The notes under the pieces are model-generated. The model searched no databases. It was not told the DNA's origin and saw only the letters and a program-made list of their open reading frames with translations. This document shows positions 60,928 to 64,000 of a stretch of DNA of 64,000 nt, piece by piece. The DNA lies in assembly GCA_045616225.1 (NCBI GenBank), contig JAZLGI010000042.1, forward strand, positions 5,422 to 69,421, given 5' to 3'. Position numbers and translations under genes: made by a program. The number at the start of each line of letters is the position of its first letter. Positions within the stretch are counted from its first letter, which is position 1. The stretch is from JAZLGI01 sp045616225. GTDB taxonomy: Bacteria > Spirochaetota > Spirochaetia > Sphaerochaetales > Sphaerochaetaceae.

Positions 60928-61466
60928 CATGCTCCTCTGAAAGGAGGGGCATGCAGTTTGGTTTAATCTAGGTAGAGGATAGAGGAAACCGGACAGCAAT
61001 ACAGAATACGTGGTCAGGATGATGAGCTTATCGCCGACAATCATAACATTTGATTTGAGGTCCGACCTTTGAGATAAGGTTCATCCAACAAACAGCTTAT
61101 CACAAGTTCATTTGAATGACAGCGTAGAAGTAAAGCAAAGTGTGGTAGCAGTACTTCTTCAAAGATTACTGTAGGGTATAGCTTTTAGATATATGTGAAA
61201 TAAAAAACTACTGGGACTTTTGATTCCTTTTACTGTCAATTCAGGAACGGAAAACCAAAGTCCACCTGGAATCCGGCAAGATCCAGGTCTCTTGCGGTAG
61301 GTTAGGCGTTTGACAATGGTGAAATCCTAACTGAAGTTCCTCAAAGGGAGTAGGAGTCCTTTTAGTAACAACATGTATCAAAAAGAATTAAGTACCTGAA
61401 AAAAATAAACAAACAAGTAACAACTATTAAAACTAGAGCCAGGCTTCCCAACCCTGGCTTTTTTAT
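60928..61466 (+). ncRNA. Candidate large structured RNA (or very long structured 3' UTR)
   Basis: No gene-like frame covers this stretch, yet it is full of helices. An 11-bp hairpin capped by GAAA sits at 60928-60953. GTTTGGTTT (60956-60964) pairs with AAACCGGAC (60986-60994). GGATGA (61017-61022) pairs with TCATCC (61081-61086), enclosing CTTATC (61027-61032) with GATAAG (61073-61078) and AATCA/TGATT. AGGAAC (61243-61248) pairs with GTTCCT (61336-61341), enclosing CCTGGA/TCCAGG (61265-61287) and GTTAGG/CCTAAC (61301-61331), a three-way junction. GGACTTT (61214-61220) could pair with AAAGTCC (61257-61263) as a pseudoknot. A terminator closes it. It does not match RNase P, tmRNA or SRP RNA as I remember them. 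Confidence 0.6.
61437..61466 (+). terminator. Intrinsic terminator ending the structured RNA
   Basis: AGCCAGG / CCTGGCT 7-bp stem with a 9-nt loop and a run of six T. It faces the convergent kinase gene. Confidence 0.85.
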
Positions 61467-61516
61467 TAACATTATTCCAAATGTGAATACATCTGTACCT
61501 CATGTGAGATTTAAGA

Positions 61517-62644
61517 TTATTCTTTTGGTTTGACCTGAGATTGCTGCTTTGGAATACGAATTGTAGAAACAGTTCCAACGCCCAGCTTACTTTTAACTTC
61601 CAAAGTACCCTTACAAATATTTTTGATTCTCTGACGGACATTTTCCATTCCAATATGGTTCTTTCCATCATTTTTAATAGCTTCCATGTCAAAACCAACA
61701 CCGTTGTCAGAAACTGTAATCTCATAGTAGTTAGGGAATTCCTGAGAAGCAATAACTACCTTTCCACCACCTTCTTTTGCCTGAATACCATGCTTTACGG
61801 CATTTTCCACAAGAGGCTGAATAGAAATTGCAGGAACTTCAAAGTCTTCTGCTTCAAGCTCATACTCAATGAAAAGAGTTTCCGCAAACCTAAGCTTTTC
61901 CAAGAAAAGATAATTATCTACATGGTCAAGCTCTTTTTTGAGAGGAATCATGTCAGACTTCTTTAAGGAATCAAGATTTGTTCTGAGATAGTCAGAGAAT
62001 TTTATTACAGAAGCCTCTGCAGTAACAGGATCTTTTCTAATCAAATACCTTATTGTAGAAAGACTGTTGTATAAAAAGTGAGGCTGAATCTGACTTAACA
62101 TAACAGCAAACTTCTGATTTGTAAGTTCAAGCTCCTTTTGCTTAATCTGCTTTCCCCTATCAGCAAAAATATTGGAATAAATAACCAAAACTGCCAAATA
62201 AACAGCAATGTAAAGCAGATGAATTTCAGAGAAAAGAGCCTGAGCAATAAACAAAGCAATATTAAAGCCAAAGGCAATATAAAGCGTAAGCTTGCTGAAC
62301 TTTTCCTTCTTACTCAAAGCAGTATTGATAATTGAAATAACAGAAATGTAAACAGGGAAAAAGAAAATCACCAAATAGAACTTTTCTTTAACCATGAGAT
62401 TGTTGGCTGTAGTTGAATACATAAAGCCAAAAAGATAGTTCAAAAATACCGTAAGGGTTGTGACAATCCAAAGAATGTTGGAGATTGCAGAGAAAACCTT
62501 GGAAAACCTCGTATTTTTTACATCCAAATACAAAATAAGGAAATCCCAGAACATCTCGTAAATAAGATAAGTTAATGAAAAGTAAAGAAACCTTCCTACA
62601 GTAGAGTATGTGTAGAGAGAGCCTTGTTTCCATCGGCCCTGCAA
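61517..62644 (-). CDS. Sensor histidine kinase (LytS/YehU type), C-terminal part after a frameshift
   Basis: This 375-residue frame carries about five membrane segments, a coiled linker, and a His_kinase plus HATPase pair: SQIQPHFLYNSLSTIRYL (phospho-His), LVENAVKHGI (N box) and DNGVGFD (G box). Its apparent first residues (MQGRWKQGS) are out of frame with the real N-terminus, encoded by 62596-62961. Removing one CT unit from (CT)4 at 62614-62621 would join both into a 480-residue kinase with about eight membrane spans. It pairs with the response regulator encoded upstream at 62977-63798. Confidence 0.85.
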   Translation of the reverse strand: MQGRWKQGSLYTYSTVGRFLYFSLTYLIYEMFWDFLILYLDVKNTRFSKVFSAISNILWIVTTLTVFLNYLFGFMYSTTANNLMVKEKFYLVIFFFPVYISVISIINTALSKKEKFSKLTLYIAFGFNIALFIAQALFSEIHLLYIAVYLAVLVIYSNIFADRGKQIKQKELELTNQKFAVMLSQIQPHFLYNSLSTIRYLIRKDPVTAEASVIKFSDYLRTNLDSLKKSDMIPLKKELDHVDNYLFLEKLRFAETLFIEYELEAEDFEVPAISIQPLVENAVKHGIQAKEGGGKVVIASQEFPNYYEITVSDNGVGFDMEAIKNDGKNHIGMENVRQRIKNICKGTLEVKSKLGVGTVSTIRIPKQQSQVKPKE

Positions 62645-62961
62645 ATAGTCAAATCCATGAAAAACCCTACAATCATAAGGCCTACACAGAAAGCAAAAAT
62701 ATGGGAAATCTCATCAAGAACAGAACTGTCACGCTCTATTGCTCCAAGAAGAATGATTGCAGAAATCATCCCAATCATGTCAAAGCCCATATTAACTGTG
62801 TTAAATGAGTTTGTCTTTGAATAATCTGTTGAAACAAAAATATATGTACCTACAAGAAACAAACCCAAGCAGATAGCAAAAAGGAAAATTAGAGTAGGTT
62901 TCCATTCAAATTTATTAAAGTTATCATCCTTTTTATTTGATGAAGAGACACTTACAGACAT
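62596..62961 (-). CDS. Sensor histidine kinase, N-terminal membrane part before the frameshift
   Basis: A 121-residue frame with a polar start (MSVSVSSSNKKDD) and three hydrophobic segments (about 22-44, 57-76, 87-107), ending at a TAG shortly after CRADGNKALSTHTLL. The last residues are read out of frame after the CT repeat. It overlaps the kinase C-terminal frame by 49 nt. Together they form the sensor of the adjacent two-component system. Whether the break is a phase switch, decay or a sequence error cannot be decided here. Confidence 0.75.
   Translation of the reverse strand: MSVSVSSSNKKDDNFNKFEWKPTLIFLFAICLGLFLVGTYIFVSTDYSKTNSFNTVNMGFDMIGMISAIILLGAIERDSSVLDEISHIFAFCVGLMIVGFFMDLTICRADGNKALSTHTLL
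62614..62621 (-). repeat. (CT)4 dinucleotide tract at the kinase frameshift
   Basis: Four CT units on the coding strand, exactly where the two kinase frames meet. Loss of one unit, or gain of two, restores one continuous frame. Confidence 0.7.
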
Positions 62962-62976
62962 AAAAATACCTTCTTA

Positions 62977-63798
62977 TCAATAACCTAATTCGTATTTGTC
63001 ATCACTTAACAGTCCGGCAATGTCTTCTGCCCAAGAGTATTGACTCATAAACTCACCGTTATAGGACTTAAGAAGCTCTTTTTGACCGTTACAATAATCT
63101 AAATAGTCACAGGAAATATCTTCTGTATTCAATGAAATACTGTTGTAACCTTTCTGAATTATTGAAGGATAACCAACATCAGAAAAATTTTTTACAAGTG
63201 AACTTACTATGTGTCTCAAATATGAAAGCTGTGATTCTTCATCTGCATAAGTGTCTTCTTCAAAAATTGTTGCAAGAATTTCATGATTTGTGCAGCTTGC
63301 ACCCCTTCGATAAATAAGGTATGCAAACAACTCCTTGCTTTTACTTCTGGAGAATCTCAAAGGCATTCCGCTAATACTGCCAATGGTAACATCAAAATTA
63401 CCAAAGCAAGTTACAATGAGCTTCTGATTTGTTCTGTCCTCTACAGGATGCCTCAAATCATTAAGCTCTTTGATAATCTTTTCTGCAGTTACAGGTTTCA
63501 TAATATAACCACTTGCATGCATATCCATAGCATCTGGTTTGTATTCGCTGTAACCTGTTGTAAAGATTATATTTACGTTTGGATTAATCTTTTTGAGCTT
63601 TTCTGCAACTTCTACACCTGTCATTCCCGGCATCTGAATATCCAGGAACGCAATGTCAAAATAATTGCTCTGAGCCCACGCCACACAATCCCTTGAAAGA
63701 CCAAAAGAGACAATATCTGCTTCAGGAAGTGCAACCTCTACCTCAGAAATCATAGTTTCCCTGAGGAATTTCTCATCATCAAGAATAATTACTACCAT
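62977..63798 (-). CDS. Response regulator with SARP/BTAD-like DNA-binding output domain
   Basis: A 273-residue protein starting at MVVIILDDEKF (63798; the frame is open further upstream but without family similarity). The receiver domain (1-120) has DDE, the phospho-Asp in IAFLDIQMPG, and MKPVTAE with the conserved Lys. The output domain (about 125-230) has a winged-helix of the SARP type (LRFSRSKSKELFAYLIYRRG), followed by a short helical part. Such regulators are typically paired with LytS-like kinases of anaerobes, and the kinase gene follows 15 nt downstream. Confidence 0.85.
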   Translation of the reverse strand: MVVIILDDEKFLRETMISEVEVALPEADIVSFGLSRDCVAWAQSNYFDIAFLDIQMPGMTGVEVAEKLKKINPNVNIIFTTGYSEYKPDAMDMHASGYIMKPVTAEKIIKELNDLRHPVEDRTNQKLIVTCFGNFDVTIGSISGMPLRFSRSKSKELFAYLIYRRGASCTNHEILATIFEEDTYADEESQLSYLRHIVSSLVKNFSDVGYPSIIQKGYNSISLNTEDISCDYLDYCNGQKELLKSYNGEFMSQYSWAEDIAGLLSDDKYELGY

Positions 63799-63911
63799 AT
63801 TCGCCCACTTTTCCACATTATACAAAAACTTTTTTCTTACGTAAACACTTCTTTCACTGGGAGACAACTATTTGTTTCAAGTCAAGAGAAAAGTAGAAAA
63901 AACTTAAGAAA

Positions 63912-64000
63912 TTAACAGTTCTGAGGCAAATAATCAGAGTTGTTTTTGAGCATAGCATAAACTACACGACACAGTTTTTTAGCTACATGTCCAAGAACAT
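63912..64000 (-). mobile_element. IS110-family transposase, C-terminal end (cut by window edge)
   Basis: The last 29 codons of a minus-strand frame read VLGHVAKKLCRVVYAMLKNN then SDYLPQNC. The H-x-A-x-K-L-x-R-V-x-x-A-x-L-K-N pattern is the conserved end of IS110-type transposases. The rest lies beyond the window. The element boundary cannot be placed because IS110 ends lack clear inverted repeats. Confidence 0.72.

Noticed and set aside
60914..61436. RNase P RNA, tmRNA or SRP RNA for the structured region
   Set aside because: GAGGAAACCGGACA recalls the P4 region of RNase P, but the other universally conserved RNase P segments are not found in order; there is no tmRNA tag reading frame or acceptor-like ends, and no SRP domain IV signature.
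59408..61436. Diversity-generating retroelement (variable protein followed by template repeat)
   Set aside because: No reverse transcriptase is present, the lipoprotein has no C-type lectin-like end, and no near-repeat of its 3' end with adenine substitutions is seen downstream.

Overview
The window looks like chromosomal DNA from a low-G+C, diderm, spirochaete-type bacterium, most likely a host-associated or rumen Treponema relative. I infer this from overall gene content, exported proteins with outer-membrane-type C-termini, a complete EF-P beta-lysylation set, and AT-rich codon use; no rRNA or other taxonomic marker is present to prove it. Coding density is high and most genes sit in short operons with ATGA-type overlaps.

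Layout. 1-7.5 kb: the end of a NifU-like scaffold gene, a GGGtGRT protein, then an ECF transporter (S component, fused double ATPase, T component) running into four paralogues of the SAM hydroxide adenosyltransferase family (DUF62), one of them truncated and one lacking the catalytic triad. 7.5-11.6 kb: a YhhQ-type queuosine precursor transporter, two PAP2 phosphatases, a MATE exporter and a TetR regulator. 11.6-19.6 kb: a repeat cluster, a relic of an adenylate-forming ligase, an SDR plus a serine palmitoyltransferase-like enzyme under a divergent TetR regulator, and a minus-strand MATE / NrnA / EamA / class III aminotransferase operon. 19.7-30.2 kb: NadE, a PD-(D/E)XK-like protein, an outer-membrane candidate, PolA, then efp-epmB with coaE and epmA on the opposite strand. 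30.3-39.7 kb: mnmE-mnmG-rsmG-ftsK, a DEAD-box helicase fused to a PlsC acyltransferase, and a secreted or membrane-anchored DNA/RNA nuclease. 40-50.5 kb: MATE, tRNA-Gly(CCC), a CPBP protease, addB-addA, and a large exported beta-helix/Big_2 protein. 50.8-57.4 kb: aroA (with an unexplained C-terminal domain), rimO, pcrA, rplM-rpsI. 57.6-64 kb: an accessory zone with a deleted ATPase pseudogene, a broken HigBA pair, a lipoprotein followed by about 540 nt of highly structured non-coding sequence ending in a terminator, a two-component system whose kinase is frameshifted at a CT repeat, and the end of an IS110-type transposase.

Functional threads. Translation quality: EF-P and both lysylation enzymes, MnmE/MnmG, RsmG, RimO, L13/S9 and a queuosine precursor importer. 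DNA repair and segregation: PolA, AddAB, PcrA, FtsK. Lipids: two PAP2 enzymes, an SPT/SDR pair and the PlsC fusion. SAM or nucleoside handling: the ECF-DUF62 cassette.

Intergenic space carries several families of short AT-rich repeats (called R1, R1-prime, R2 and R3 here) that seem to share one layout while differing in a short key word. Several genes lack a Shine-Dalgarno and have a -10 box about 7 nt before the start codon, suggesting leaderless mRNAs. The best candidates for something undescribed are the structured RNA at 60928-61466, the ECF-DUF62 paralogue array, the helicase-PlsC fusion, and the repeat families with interchangeable key words.
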